Shown here piece after piece: positions 27,511-36,619 of a stretch of DNA of 64,000 bases. A model generated the notes under the pieces. It saw only the letters and a program-made list of their open reading frames with translations, was not told the DNA's origin and made no database searches. Source of the DNA: Rhodobacteraceae bacterium NBU2976 (GTDB lineage: Bacteria; Pseudomonadota; Alphaproteobacteria; Rhodobacterales; Rhodobacteraceae); the NCBI GenBank assembly GCA_023630215.1, contig JALPRQ010000001.1, positions 2,108,001-2,172,000 of the forward strand, given 5' to 3'. The position numbers were made by a program, and so were the translations under genes. Each line of letters begins with the position of its first letter. The stretch's first letter is position 1.

Positions 27511-28778
27511 TCGGGCTTTGGCACCTTGTTAACAGCAGCCTGCAGTCTGGAAAGGGGCACTGTTTGAGGTTTTCCCCGTGGCGGGCGTTTCTTGAACAGC
27601 GTCTTGATCCAACGCGTCACCAAAATACAATAGGCGGCGAAAGACCCCAGAAAAATCGATCCAAACGGCACCTTCAGTGACTTCTCGATATCGAGCGGTC
27701 TTGCAAGGTTCGGATAGGTCCATCGCATGATCACGGTATCGGTGACGATGCGTTGATAGATGCGGAACCGACGGCGATTGAATGCCTCCATGTCGAACCG
27801 ATGGGCGACATAGTCCAATTTGCCAATCAATTCAGCAGCCAACAAGAAATCCGCACATTTCTGACAGGTGCCACAATTGATGCGATAATCCCGTTTAACC
27901 ACCGCTCGCGTGCACATGTCGATCTCGTGCACGAATGGCGAACGGTCAATAATTTCCAGAACCTTGTTATGGCGCCCCTCATTCGCACAGGCCGAGAACA
28001 TTTCAAGCCCATCATGTGACAAAAGCGGCAGCAGGATCGGATCCACCGCTTCCATCGCGGTTGGGGCACGCTTGTCAGCCCCTATCACATTCCAGGGATA
28101 AGTCGACGAAACCAGATACGTATCTGTGATATCTGTCAGACACATCGCGGCGGCCACATTTCGAACCGTGCAGCTTTTCGCGAATTCTTGCGAATAATAT
28201 TGCTGCATCTGTGCACTGACACCGATCGCCTGACACCCACTACGTTCCGCCACGCTTTTCGCGCGATCCAATGCAGGATGAAACTGCAACTCGGAATCAT
28301 GAAATGCGCCAACGTCAAAGACACTCAGCCATTTCAAGCGGTACTTGTCGGGCACGTTTTCGCCATCTGGACCATAAACCATCAAGGTGCGCAGCGAATC
28401 CACACCACAGCTCATCCCTGTCATTGCCCCAAGATTTATGCTTGAGGCTTTAACGTGATGTGTGCCAGCGGCATGCACGTCAATTTTCTTAAAGGCCGAA
28501 TTCTTACTGGCCAACATGCTGATCGCATAGGTTTGCAGTCGGTGCAAAAACGCATGATCCAACGACGCATCGACGAAAATATCTTCGCCACGCTCCATCG
28601 CTGGAATAAGAAATGCCAGAACAAAGGCTGCTGGCTGTGGGCTAATCCGCGCCAGCACCGATGACTCGGCAAATATTCGAAAGGCAAATTCTTCTGAACG
28701 ATTGTCGATCTCGACGTTACAGAATAACTCTAATGCGCCAGGAATTTCCCGTCGCCCGAATCGTGACAGCGATACCAT
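27498..28778 (-). CDS. QueC-like PP-loop protein of unknown function
   Basis: This is a 426-aa protein. SCGVDS (residues 123-128) resembles the PP-loop SGGxDS of ATP pyrophosphatases. A Cys cluster C302-x2-C305-x2-C308 with C289 upstream resembles the zinc site of QueC. The N-terminal 110 residues and the hydrophobic C-terminal part (GSIFLGSFAAYCILVTRWIK) are unlike QueC. No other queuosine genes are near. It could be an adenylating or amidating enzyme acting on an envelope or small-molecule substrate. It stands alone on its strand, convergent with sulP. Confidence 0.65.
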   Translation of the reverse strand: MVSLSRFGRREIPGALELFCNVEIDNRSEEFAFRIFAESSVLARISPQPAAFVLAFLIPAMERGEDIFVDASLDHAFLHRLQTYAISMLASKNSAFKKIDVHAAGTHHVKASSINLGAMTGMSCGVDSLRTLMVYGPDGENVPDKYRLKWLSVFDVGAFHDSELQFHPALDRAKSVAERSGCQAIGVSAQMQQYYSQEFAKSCTVRNVAAAMCLTDITDTYLVSSTYPWNVIGADKRAPTAMEAVDPILLPLLSHDGLEMFSACANEGRHNKVLEIIDRSPFVHEIDMCTRAVVKRDYRINCGTCQKCADFLLAAELIGKLDYVAHRFDMEAFNRRRFRIYQRIVTDTVIMRWTYPNLARPLDIEKSLKVPFGSIFLGSFAAYCILVTRWIKTLFKKRPPRGKPQTVPLSRLQAAVNKVPKPDQIS

Positions 28779-28872
28779 CTGAACACTCTAATTTTCCAAC
28801 ACCCAAGTGGATGATACCACATTTGTCCTTGGAAAACCAGCTTCGTTAAACATGGGTTAACTTACGACCTGT

Positions 28873-29880
28873 TCAGCCTTTCGATATTGCCTCTCCGTCA
28901 TCACCCGAAACAGACGCAAGTGCCCGCGCGTTGCGTCGCGCATCCCGGTAACGCGAGACTTGTGTATCTGCGATTACCCCCAGCAGGATCACACTGCCCA
29001 TAACCGCAAATTTGAACGAGGACGGGATGCCCAGAAGATTAACAAGGTTCTCCAATTCCTGAAGCAGGATAACGCCCAGCACCACCCCGATGATGGAACC
29101 TTCTCCGCCCCGCAGCGAAAATCCACCAAGGACGGCCGCCGCAATAGCATATAATTCATAAAAGTTGCCGTGTGATCCGGGGTGAATTGACCGCGTGTAC
29201 ATCGCGAAATAGATCGCCGATAGGCTGGTCAGCACTGCACAGATGACGTAGGCCAGAATGATCACCCGCGTCGAATTGATCCCGGTGAATTTCGCGGCCT
29301 CCTCATTCTTGCCAACTGCAAACAGGTGGCGACCAAACACTGTCCGGTGAAGTACAAACCACGCGATGATCGCCACGATCACAAACGCAATAAACGAATG
29401 CGGTACGCCCCCTGTGCGCCCTGATGTCAGCCACTCCAACGTCGGGAAACTGTCCCCAAACGAAAACCCGGCCGTTCCGTCTTCGGTGTAAACGCGCGCA
29501 ATTCCGCGATAGATCAGAAGACCGCACAACGTCACCACAAAAGGCTGCAATTTAAGCTTTGTGATAAGCAGCCCATGAATCACACCGAACACCGAACCGA
29601 TCAGCAGAACCAGAACGGCGGCAATTGGCCAGGGAATATCCTGAACAACAATCATATCGACAAACAACACCCCGATCAGGGCAATCACTGATCCCACCGA
29701 AAGTTCGATCCCGGCGGTCACGATCACAAATGCCTCGGCAATAGAGAACAGTCCAAAAAGTCCGATGAGGTTTGCCGTATTCGACAGATTGATCGGGGAA
29801 AGGAATCGTGGGTTGATGATCGCAACCACTGCGCCCACCAACAGCACCAATACGGCAAGTCCGATATCTTTTTTCTGCAT
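28873..29880 (-). CDS. CUT2 sugar ABC permease (RbsC type)
   Basis: This is a 335-aa permease with about ten helices. It shows the RbsC signature GIELSVGSVIALIGVLFVDM and the C-terminal LGGFSLRGGEGSIIGVVLGV. GGGGAGCG precedes the ATG. It is the third gene of a binding protein-ATPase-permease operon, with partners just upstream. The substrate is a monosaccharide or similar; the identity is not readable. Confidence 0.9.
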   Translation of the reverse strand: MQKKDIGLAVLVLLVGAVVAIINPRFLSPINLSNTANLIGLFGLFSIAEAFVIVTAGIELSVGSVIALIGVLFVDMIVVQDIPWPIAAVLVLLIGSVFGVIHGLLITKLKLQPFVVTLCGLLIYRGIARVYTEDGTAGFSFGDSFPTLEWLTSGRTGGVPHSFIAFVIVAIIAWFVLHRTVFGRHLFAVGKNEEAAKFTGINSTRVIILAYVICAVLTSLSAIYFAMYTRSIHPGSHGNFYELYAIAAAVLGGFSLRGGEGSIIGVVLGVILLQELENLVNLLGIPSSFKFAVMGSVILLGVIADTQVSRYRDARRNARALASVSGDDGEAISKG

Positions 29881-29901
29881 TGTTCGCTCCCCTGTCGCGG
29901 T

Positions 29902-31407
29902 TTACCCGACCGCCAGCCGCAAAATATTTTCTTCTGTGATCTCGTCACCCGAAACCGTCCCGGTGACGTTACCCTTGTGCATCACGGCCACCCTGTCCGA
30001 GACGCCGATAATCTCTTCCATATCGCTGGAAATCATCAGAATGCCGACCCCCTTGGCAGCCAACGCCTGCATCAGATGATAGACTTCGGACTTTGCGCCG
30101 ACATCGATTCCGCGGGTCGGTTCGTCCAGAATGACCACACGCGGGTTCATGGCCAGCCACTTTGCCAGCACGACCTTCTGCTGATTGCCCCCGGAAAGTT
30201 CCGCAACCGGGTTGGCCAATGTTGCGGTTTTTATCGCCAGTTCAGAACGGGATTTGCTGGCCAATTCCTGTTCCGCCTTGCGATACACAACCCCTCGCTT
30301 GGACAATGTCCCAAGGTTAGGCAGCGAGATGTTTTCGTAAATCGCAAAATCCAGAAACAACCCGTGCTCCTTGCGGTTTTCGGGAACAAGGCACAATCCG
30401 TTTGCGATGGCTGTGCTTACGGTCAATTCCGAAAGTTTTTCGCCATGAAGAAAGACTTCGCCATGTTTGACCGGCTCGATGCCGAAAATGGCATGGGCCA
30501 TTTCGGATCTCCCTGCCCCAACCAGTCCGGCCAGCCCCAGTATTTCACCTGCTTTAAGCTGCAGATTGGCGCGCGCGTCGGGAAAGGTTTGGGTCGCGAG
30601 GTCACGCACTTCCAAAACACAATCGCCTTCACTATGGTCGATCTTGGCAAAAAATTGTTCGACATTTCGCCCGACCATCATGCGGATCATCACATCCTTG
30701 TTGATGTCAGATACGCCCAGCTCACCAGCGTTTTTACCGTCGCGTAGCACGACCACGCGATCGGCAATCTCCTCAATCTCAGATAAGCGGTGGCTGATAA
30801 ACAACACCGCGACACCCTCTGCACGCAAATCCTTGATGACGTCCAGCAAGCGATGGGTTTCGGACAATGTCAGGCTAGAAGTCGGTTCATCAAAAATGAC
30901 CAACCGCGCATTCATGGACAGCGCTCGGGCGATTTCCAGCAATTGCTGTTCAGCCAGCGACAGGTCGGCAACGGAATCGCGTGGACCAAAATGCGCACCC
31001 AGTCTTTCTAGAATTGGGGCAACCACCGCGTTCATCGCGGATTGATCAATGAATTTGAACGGGCCACGTCGCAGTTCGCGCCCTAAAAGAACATTTGCCG
31101 CCACATCCAGATTTGTAAACGGATTCAATTCCTGATGAACAAAGGCAATACCTTTGTCCAATGCTTGTTGCGAACTCAGCCCCTCCAGCGTTTCGCCATC
31201 GATCACGATCTCGCCGCCATTTGGGGCAATCACGCCGCCCAGAACTTTCATCAGCGTCGACTTGCCAGCGCCATTTTCGCCGATCAGCCCGACAACTTCG
31301 CCCCCCTTTATCGACAGGGATACCGAGTCAAGCGCCACCACACCCGGATATACTTTGGTGATTTGCCTCAGCTCCAGCGCGATACGGTCATGTTCCTGCA
31401 AGGTCAT
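29902..31407 (-). CDS. CUT2 sugar ABC importer ATPase, two-domain (RbsA type)
   Basis: This is a 501-aa ATPase with two nucleotide-binding domains. The first has GENGAGKSTLMK and DEPTSSLTL. The second has GLVGAGRSEMAH in the degenerate Walker A position and LSGGNQQKVVLAKWL with DEPTRGIDVGAKSE. This arrangement is normal for RbsA/MglA. The start at 31407 is chosen because homologous N-termini begin near LELRQITKVYPGVVAL; twenty further codons are open upstream. It is separated from the binding-protein gene by a hairpin. Confidence 0.9.
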   Translation of the reverse strand: MTLQEHDRIALELRQITKVYPGVVALDSVSLSIKGGEVVGLIGENGAGKSTLMKVLGGVIAPNGGEIVIDGETLEGLSSQQALDKGIAFVHQELNPFTNLDVAANVLLGRELRRGPFKFIDQSAMNAVVAPILERLGAHFGPRDSVADLSLAEQQLLEIARALSMNARLVIFDEPTSSLTLSETHRLLDVIKDLRAEGVAVLFISHRLSEIEEIADRVVVLRDGKNAGELGVSDINKDVMIRMMVGRNVEQFFAKIDHSEGDCVLEVRDLATQTFPDARANLQLKAGEILGLAGLVGAGRSEMAHAIFGIEPVKHGEVFLHGEKLSELTVSTAIANGLCLVPENRKEHGLFLDFAIYENISLPNLGTLSKRGVVYRKAEQELASKSRSELAIKTATLANPVAELSGGNQQKVVLAKWLAMNPRVVILDEPTRGIDVGAKSEVYHLMQALAAKGVGILMISSDMEEIIGVSDRVAVMHKGNVTGTVSGDEITEENILRLAVG

Positions 31408-31435
31408 TGGGGGATACTCTTCAGTCTCTCTTGCA

Positions 31436-31464
31436 ACACACGGGGACGTTTTGCCCCCGTGTGT
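31436..31464 (-). terminator. Intercistronic hairpin after first CUT2 binding-protein gene
   Basis: A perfect 10-base stem (ACACACGGGG with CCCCGTGTGT) closes a 9-base loop. It lies between the binding-protein stop and the ATPase start, with no long T run on the reading strand. It is likely an attenuator or mRNA stabiliser that favours binding-protein output. Confidence 0.75.
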
Positions 31465-31491
31465 CAAGTTCAGATTGGGAAAACCACTTAC

Positions 31492-32439
31492 TTAGCCGCC
31501 GATACGCGCTTTCAGTTCAGCTTCGAACGCGTCGACGTTGCTCTGGTCGATGACTTTCGTCGGAACGATAATCAGTCCATCGGCCGGAACGCCCGAGGTA
31601 TCTCCTTCCAGATAGTCAGCCATCAGGTGCATACCCTGATAACCCCACTGATAAGGATCCTGGACCACGGTACCCGCAAACGAACCTTCACGAACCGCAC
31701 CCAGCGTGATCGGGTCTTCGTCAAAGGCGATGACCGTAATCTCGCCAAGCTTGCCAGCGGCTTGCAGGGCTTCGTAGATCTTTGGCGGGTTGTAGGAATA
31801 GAAACCAACCATGCAGTTCACGTCGGGGTTGGCCACCAGCACGTCGTCAACATTCGAACGCGCGCGGGCAAAATCCACGTCGTCGCCGCGAACGTCAATC
31901 AGTTCGATGCCGGACCCTTCGACAGCCTGACGGAACCCGGCAATGCGTTCGATCGCATTATCCGCCCCGAGGAAGCCGACAAACCCCATGCACACAGCAC
32001 CATCGGGCAATGCGGCTAGGGCAATTTCACCTGCCTGGACACCTGCGAGAGTGTTTGACGAGCCAAGATAGGCGATACGGTCGCTGTTCGGCGCGTCCGA
32101 GTCGGTCGTGAACAGCGGAACCTGTGCCGCAATGCGGTTGAACGCATCGGTCGAGGTTTTTGGATCAACCGACGAAATCATGATCGCGTCAGTGCCTGCC
32201 GCCACCAAGTCATCCATCAGGGCGTTCTGCAACGCCGCCGTTCCTTGCGACGGATACCGGAACTGAAGCTCGTACTCGGGCAATTCCGCCTGTGCGGCTT
32301 TCACACCCGCTTCTGCCAGTTTCCAGAAATCCGATGCGGCATTCACAACAAATGCCAGTTTTGGTTTTTCCTGAGCCATCGCACTGCCGGCTGCCAGCAT
32401 CGCAGCCACAACGATGGATATCGTAGTTTTCTGTTTCAT
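31492..32439 (-). CDS. CUT2 sugar ABC binding protein (RbsB type)
   Basis: This is a 315-aa periplasmic binding protein. The signal peptide MKQKTTISIVVAAMLAAGSA is followed by the mature start QEKPKLAFVVNAASDFWKLA. The type I fold is shown by repeated patterns such as DAIMISSVDPKT and YLGSSNTLAGVQAGE. The start at 32439 has GGAGGAG upstream; an in-frame opening 17 codons further up lacks a signal. It is the first gene of the three-gene importer. The ligand is unknown. Confidence 0.9.
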   Translation of the reverse strand: MKQKTTISIVVAAMLAAGSAMAQEKPKLAFVVNAASDFWKLAEAGVKAAQAELPEYELQFRYPSQGTAALQNALMDDLVAAGTDAIMISSVDPKTSTDAFNRIAAQVPLFTTDSDAPNSDRIAYLGSSNTLAGVQAGEIALAALPDGAVCMGFVGFLGADNAIERIAGFRQAVEGSGIELIDVRGDDVDFARARSNVDDVLVANPDVNCMVGFYSYNPPKIYEALQAAGKLGEITVIAFDEDPITLGAVREGSFAGTVVQDPYQWGYQGMHLMADYLEGDTSGVPADGLIIVPTKVIDQSNVDAFEAELKARIGG

Positions 32440-32498
32440 TTTCACTCCTCCCATTGATCGATATCGATCATCTTTGCATGGCACCTCCATGCCACCTA

Positions 32499-32508
32499 AT
32501 AATATTAT
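32499..32508. promoter_or_regulatory. AT-rich palindrome upstream of first CUT2 operon
   Basis: ATAATATTAT is a perfect 10-base palindrome about 60 bases before the binding-protein start. The core TAATAATATT recurs at 34725-34734, and TAATATT also at 34634-34640, in the divergent promoter of the second importer. A shared regulator is possible, though random AT-rich promoter sequence could also give this. Confidence 0.4.
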
Positions 32509-32557
32509 CTATGTTTATTAACTATGCAATTACTAATTTATTCGTTTCGTAAATAAA

Positions 32558-32581
32558 ACCGGGCCGCCAAGGCGGCCCGGT
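32558..32581 (-). terminator. Strong intrinsic terminator after second CUT2 binding-protein gene
   Basis: ACCGGGCCGCC and GGCGGCCCGGT form a perfect stem of up to 11 pairs. On the minus strand the stem runs into TTTATTTACG. It lies 27 bases past the stop of the second binding protein and separates it from the first importer operon. Confidence 0.9.
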
Positions 32582-32607
32582 CGTTTTCCTGACCTCCTGG
32601 GGAGGAC

Positions 32608-33597
32608 TTAATTGTCAGCGCAGAAGCCAGGATCAGATTGGTTGCAGATGTCCAGACCGGTGAACAACGGATCATCTACGGATTCACCGTTAATCAACTG
32701 GATCATGACGTCCGGCGCACGATAACCCATCTCGAACGGACGCTGACCAACCTGTGCATGGCTACGGCCATCACGGAAGGCTTGGGTCTGCGGAGGCAGC
32801 GTGTCACCAGCGATGATGATCAACTCACCCGACTGCAGTTTGTCCATAACCTGATCGGTGACCTGAGCATAAGCCTGCGGGGCAAACTGTGCCCAACCAC
32901 CAACCAGAATAAACGCGTCCAGATCCGGGTTCGCAATGAACACGTCGGACATCTGCTGGTTTGCAAGGTCAGCCTGGTCATTGGTGAAGACCGGGCAGCT
33001 GTCGATTTCGGTCCAGCCATTCTGACCGGTTAGACGGTCGATACCATCTTCCCCACCTGCCGTGTCGCGGAAACCCTGCGCACGTGCGTTGATGTTGTCA
33101 GCGGCAACGTTACCCAACTGCAAGCAAACCGTTCCACCATCGGGTTTCAGCGCCATGGCCTGTTCAGCCATGTAAACACCCATCAGGTAGTTGTCGGTGC
33201 CCAGATAGGTCGCACGCAGATCACGATCTTCTTCCAGGAAGTCCGCGTCGATGGTCATAACCGGAACGTCGGGCGCAATCGCGCGAATACGGTTGGCCAT
33301 ACCCGGAGCGTTCGACGGCGAGATAGCGATAGCCGCCACACCGCGTGTCAACAGGTCGTCAACAATCTGGATTTCGCCAGCTTCGTCAGCCGACGACGCC
33401 GGACCGGTATAGAAGCACTCGTATTCGCTGTCCGCGTTTTCGGCCATCCACTGTTGGCAGCCAAGGTTGATCTGTTCAAAGAATGGATTATCCAGACCTT
33501 TGACAACGATCGCCAGAACTTGCTTGTCCTGTGCGGACGCAAATGTTGCCGTCATAGAAACGGTCATCGCGCCAATTAATAGATTTGTTAGTTTCAC
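32608..33597 (-). CDS. Second CUT2 sugar ABC binding protein
   Basis: This is a 329-aa periplasmic binding protein. A GTG start at 33597 is preferred, with AGGGAG upstream, giving the signal peptide VKLTNLLIGAMTVSMTATFA. The mature part opens with QDKQVLAIVVKGLDNPFFEQ. It contains several cysteines near the C-terminus (CNQSDPGFC), which may form a disulfide. It resembles FrcB-type sugar binders, but the ligand is unknown. It is transcribed after the epimerase gene; its ATPase and permease are on the opposite strand at 34760-36517. Confidence 0.85.
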   Translation of the reverse strand: MKLTNLLIGAMTVSMTATFASAQDKQVLAIVVKGLDNPFFEQINLGCQQWMAENADSEYECFYTGPASSADEAGEIQIVDDLLTRGVAAIAISPSNAPGMANRIRAIAPDVPVMTIDADFLEEDRDLRATYLGTDNYLMGVYMAEQAMALKPDGGTVCLQLGNVAADNINARAQGFRDTAGGEDGIDRLTGQNGWTEIDSCPVFTNDQADLANQQMSDVFIANPDLDAFILVGGWAQFAPQAYAQVTDQVMDKLQSGELIIIAGDTLPPQTQAFRDGRSHAQVGQRPFEMGYRAPDVMIQLINGESVDDPLFTGLDICNQSDPGFCADN

Positions 33598-33629
33598 AGT
33601 AGTTCTCCCTAATTTATTAGCAGCCGAGG

Positions 33630-34610
33630 TCATCCCGGATACCAGACTTTGCGGGGGTCTTTAACGTCCCTCTTATATTGCCACGCTCGCTCGATTAGTG
33701 CCTCAAGTTCAACGGCCGGTGCCCAACCCAGACGCAATCGCGCCTTGGTGTTATCCAGCCAGTTACTGAAATACGGGGTCGAAATTTCAACGATTTCATA
33801 TCCGTAAAGTTGCTTTGCATAGGCGGCCATCTGCGCATAATTCACTGGCTCGTTCATGCAAATATTATAGGTCTCGCCATAAGAGACCGGATTGCCCAAT
33901 GCCTTCAGGATCGCGCCGACCAGGTCGTCAACATGTATGAAATTGCGCCGCAGCGGGTCGCCATTCACGTCCTTCATCAAAGGAATGTATTTTCCAGCGG
34001 CATAGGTCTTCCGATCCGCTTTTGACATCAGATCGTCCCAATTCGGACCGCCGAATTGATCCTCGCCAAAGCTCATCGCATAGCGGAAATCATCTTTCTC
34101 CATAATCCATGGCGCACGCAATATCGTCCCATTCAGGCCATACTGGAAATGATATTGCTCCAGCATCACCTCCTCCAGAACCTTGGTCAGGGCGTAGCAT
34201 CCGGGATAGGCTTTGCGCGGTGATTCTTCTGTGATGGGGGACGGGTAATCATGGAAGATATGACCTACCGAACAATCCCCCCCGATCAATAAAAACTGCT
34301 CGGCAGTTGGCGACTGGCGGAAGGTCTCCAGCATCAGGAACATGCCCTTGATGGCGACATCAATCACCAGATCAGGCGATTCCTTCACCGCCGCCATATG
34401 CACAACATGGGTCACACCATCCATCGCTTGCGTCACCGAATCAGCATCCGCAAGCGACCCTCGAATCACGCGAACGCGATCCGATTCGGCAATGGTGCGG
34501 TTGTTGCATAGCGCGACCACTTCAGCGTTTTTATACGCTGTACGGGACAGAAACTCCGTCAAAAAGTTCTGGCCGACCTTTCCGGTAGCGCCGGTAATAA
34601 GCAGCTTCAA
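33630..34610 (-). CDS. NAD-dependent epimerase/dehydratase
   Basis: This is a 326-aa extended short-chain dehydrogenase. It has the Rossmann motif TGATGKVG (6-13) and the catalytic pair Y139-x3-K143 in CYALTKVLEE. It would oxidise, reduce or epimerise a sugar or sugar nucleotide. It is the first gene of the minus-strand half of the second sugar system, 32 bases before the binding-protein start, so the substrate is probably the imported sugar or its product. Confidence 0.87.
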   Translation of the reverse strand: MKLLITGATGKVGQNFLTEFLSRTAYKNAEVVALCNNRTIAESDRVRVIRGSLADADSVTQAMDGVTHVVHMAAVKESPDLVIDVAIKGMFLMLETFRQSPTAEQFLLIGGDCSVGHIFHDYPSPITEESPRKAYPGCYALTKVLEEVMLEQYHFQYGLNGTILRAPWIMEKDDFRYAMSFGEDQFGGPNWDDLMSKADRKTYAAGKYIPLMKDVNGDPLRRNFIHVDDLVGAILKALGNPVSYGETYNICMNEPVNYAQMAAYAKQLYGYEIVEISTPYFSNWLDNTKARLRLGWAPAVELEALIERAWQYKRDVKDPRKVWYPG

Positions 34611-34629
34611 GATTTCCTCCCCAGTTGCT

Positions 34630-34642
34630 TAAATAATATTTA
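34630..34642. promoter_or_regulatory. AT-rich palindrome before the epimerase gene
   Basis: TAAATAATATTTA is a perfect odd-length palindrome, 20 bases before the epimerase ATG. It is one of a pair with 34725-34736 across the divergent promoter region. It is a candidate site for the LacI protein encoded at 36620, although LacI operators usually have a central CG. Confidence 0.4.
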
Positions 34643-34724
34643 CTAATAATCTTCGGTCAAGTATTACTCGACATCACTCACGGGACCGTAACAATGTGCA
34701 GGTTCGCAAAGGCAACTGCATGAC

Positions 34725-34736
34725 TTAATAATATTT
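34725..34736. promoter_or_regulatory. AT-rich repeat before the second CUT2 ATPase gene
   Basis: TTAATAATATTT shares TAATATTT with the site at 34630-34642 and lies 24 bases before the ATPase ATG. The two sites are about 95 bases apart in the divergent region, a spacing compatible with looping. Confidence 0.35.
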
Positions 34737-34759
34737 GCCGTGAGCCATGGAGGGAGAAC

Positions 34760-35500
34760 ATGTCGCGTTTAAAGCTAACGGGTATTGCCAAGGAATTCGG
34801 CGCAATACACGCTCTGGACGATGTATCGCTAGATATAAAACCGGGCGAAGTGTTGGGGTTGATGGGGGACAATGGTGCGGGCAAGTCGACGCTTGTCAAA
34901 ATTGTTGCCGGAAATTTTGCCCCAACCCGGGGCGAGATTCGAATCGACGACGAGCCGGTACACTTTCACAATCCGCGTGATGCACAGCTTGCCGGAATCG
35001 AGGTCGTCTATCAGGATCTGGCCTTATGCGATAACATGACTGCCGCCTCGAATGTCTATCTAGGCCGAGAACCGCGCCGTCGCGTTCTGGGGGTCAATGT
35101 GATTGATTACGCACAAATGCGTGCCCGATCCTCCGAGCTGTTTGCACAGTTGAAATCCGAAACGCGCCCCCGCGATCTGGTCCGCCGCATGTCAGGTGGT
35201 CAACGTCAAGCGGTTGCGATCGCACGAACGTTGCTGTCAAAACCCAAAATTGTGCTGATGGATGAACCCACCGCAGCGATTTCCGTGCGACAAGTCGCCG
35301 AAGTTTTGGACCTGATCCGCCGCTTGCGGGACCAAGGCATCAGTGTCGTTCTGATCAGCCACCGTATGCCCGATGTCTTTTCGGTGTGCGATCGAATTGC
35401 AGTCTTGCGACGCGGAACTCTCGTCGCCTCCAAAAACACCCATGCAAGCTCTCCCGAAGAGGTTACCGGTCTGATCACCGGAGCCATCGAAGCAGCCTAA
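34760..35500 (+). CDS. CUT2-type sugar ABC ATPase, single domain
   Basis: This is a 246-aa ATPase with one nucleotide-binding domain: GDNGAGKSTLVK, then RMSGGQRQAVAIARTL and MDEPTAAISV. CUT2 importers usually have a two-domain protein, but FrcA-type systems use a single domain, and this one fits them. GGAGGG lies before the ATG. It is followed 18 bases later by the permease gene. Its likely binding protein is the gene at 32608. Confidence 0.9.
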   Translation: MSRLKLTGIAKEFGAIHALDDVSLDIKPGEVLGLMGDNGAGKSTLVKIVAGNFAPTRGEIRIDDEPVHFHNPRDAQLAGIEVVYQDLALCDNMTAASNVYLGREPRRRVLGVNVIDYAQMRARSSELFAQLKSETRPRDLVRRMSGGQRQAVAIARTLLSKPKIVLMDEPTAAISVRQVAEVLDLIRRLRDQGISVVLISHRMPDVFSVCDRIAVLRRGTLVASKNTHASSPEEVTGLITGAIEAA

Positions 35501-35518
35501 TAGTGATAGGAAAGTAAA

Positions 35519-36517
35519 ATGTCGTCTTCCATCGAATCTATCATCGATCAAAGCGAGCATCGCAACATTCTGTCACGCATCATGAATGTGCAGATTTTCT
35601 GGGTGTTCCTAGCTGCCGTTCTGGCCTGTGTGGCCCTGTCGCTTTACACAGATACTTTTGCGACCGATCGAAACCTGTTCAACGTTGCCCGTAACTTTGC
35701 CTTTGTCGGCATTATGGCAATTGGTATGACCGCCGTGATTGCGTCTGGCGGCATTGACCTGTCGGTTGGTTCGATTGTGGTGCTGACCGCCGTTGTTGTC
35801 AGTACTTTCATGGCGGATGGCTATTCCTTTTGGCTCTCTGCAATCATAGGTCTTGGCGCGGCCATGTTGGTCGGCGCATTCAACGGAATACTTATTGCCT
35901 ATGCGGGTATGCCAGCCTTTGTTGTTACGCTTGGCAGTCTGTCGATTGCCCGATCACTGGCGTTGGTGGTGTCGGACAACAAGATGATCTGGGAATTTGG
36001 GCCAGACAATGATCTGTTCCTGTGGATCGGCGGCGGCTCGACTTTTGGGTTACCGCACCCGCTTTATGCGCTGACCGTGATCGCCATTATCGCCGCGCTA
36101 ATGTCACGCTGGTCGCGCTGGGGGCAATATACCTTTGCCATCGGCGGTAACGAACATGCCGCTGTTCTGACCGGTATCCCGGTCAAGCGCCTGAAGGTGG
36201 GCATTTACATGTTCTCGGCTCTGACGGCGGGGATCGCTGGCATTCTGATGGCTGGATGGCTGGGCAGTGTCACAACCAACTTGGGTCAATCAATGGAACT
36301 GACAGTGATCGCAGCCGCGGTTATCGGTGGCGCAAACCTTGCCGGGGGCGAGGGAAATGCGCTTGGTGCCGTCGTCGGTGCGCTGCTGATAGAGGTCATC
36401 CGCAACTCGCTTGTGCTGTTGCATATCGATCCGTTCTGGCAAAACACGTTTGTTGGCAGTGCGATCATTATTGCTGTCGCCTTTGACCGATTCCGGCGGA
36501 TGCGGACGTCATCATGA
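35519..36517 (+). CDS. Second CUT2 sugar ABC permease
   Basis: This is a 332-aa RbsC/FrcC-type permease. It has about ten helices, the motif GGIDLSVGSIVVLTAVVVST and the C-terminal GGANLAGGEGNALGAVVGAL. It pairs with the single-domain ATPase gene just upstream. TAGGAAAG precedes the ATG. It is followed by about 100 bases without a gene and then a LacI regulator. Confidence 0.9.
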   Translation: MSSSIESIIDQSEHRNILSRIMNVQIFWVFLAAVLACVALSLYTDTFATDRNLFNVARNFAFVGIMAIGMTAVIASGGIDLSVGSIVVLTAVVVSTFMADGYSFWLSAIIGLGAAMLVGAFNGILIAYAGMPAFVVTLGSLSIARSLALVVSDNKMIWEFGPDNDLFLWIGGGSTFGLPHPLYALTVIAIIAALMSRWSRWGQYTFAIGGNEHAAVLTGIPVKRLKVGIYMFSALTAGIAGILMAGWLGSVTTNLGQSMELTVIAAAVIGGANLAGGEGNALGAVVGALLIEVIRNSLVLLHIDPFWQNTFVGSAIIIAVAFDRFRRMRTSS

Positions 36518-36619
36518 TCAAAGAACCGGAATACATCGCAATCTCTGATAAAAATCGGTTGCATCGCCGCGCGTCCCGCACTAGCCAGCCCTTGCTACGA
36601 ATTCACGATTGAGAATGCT

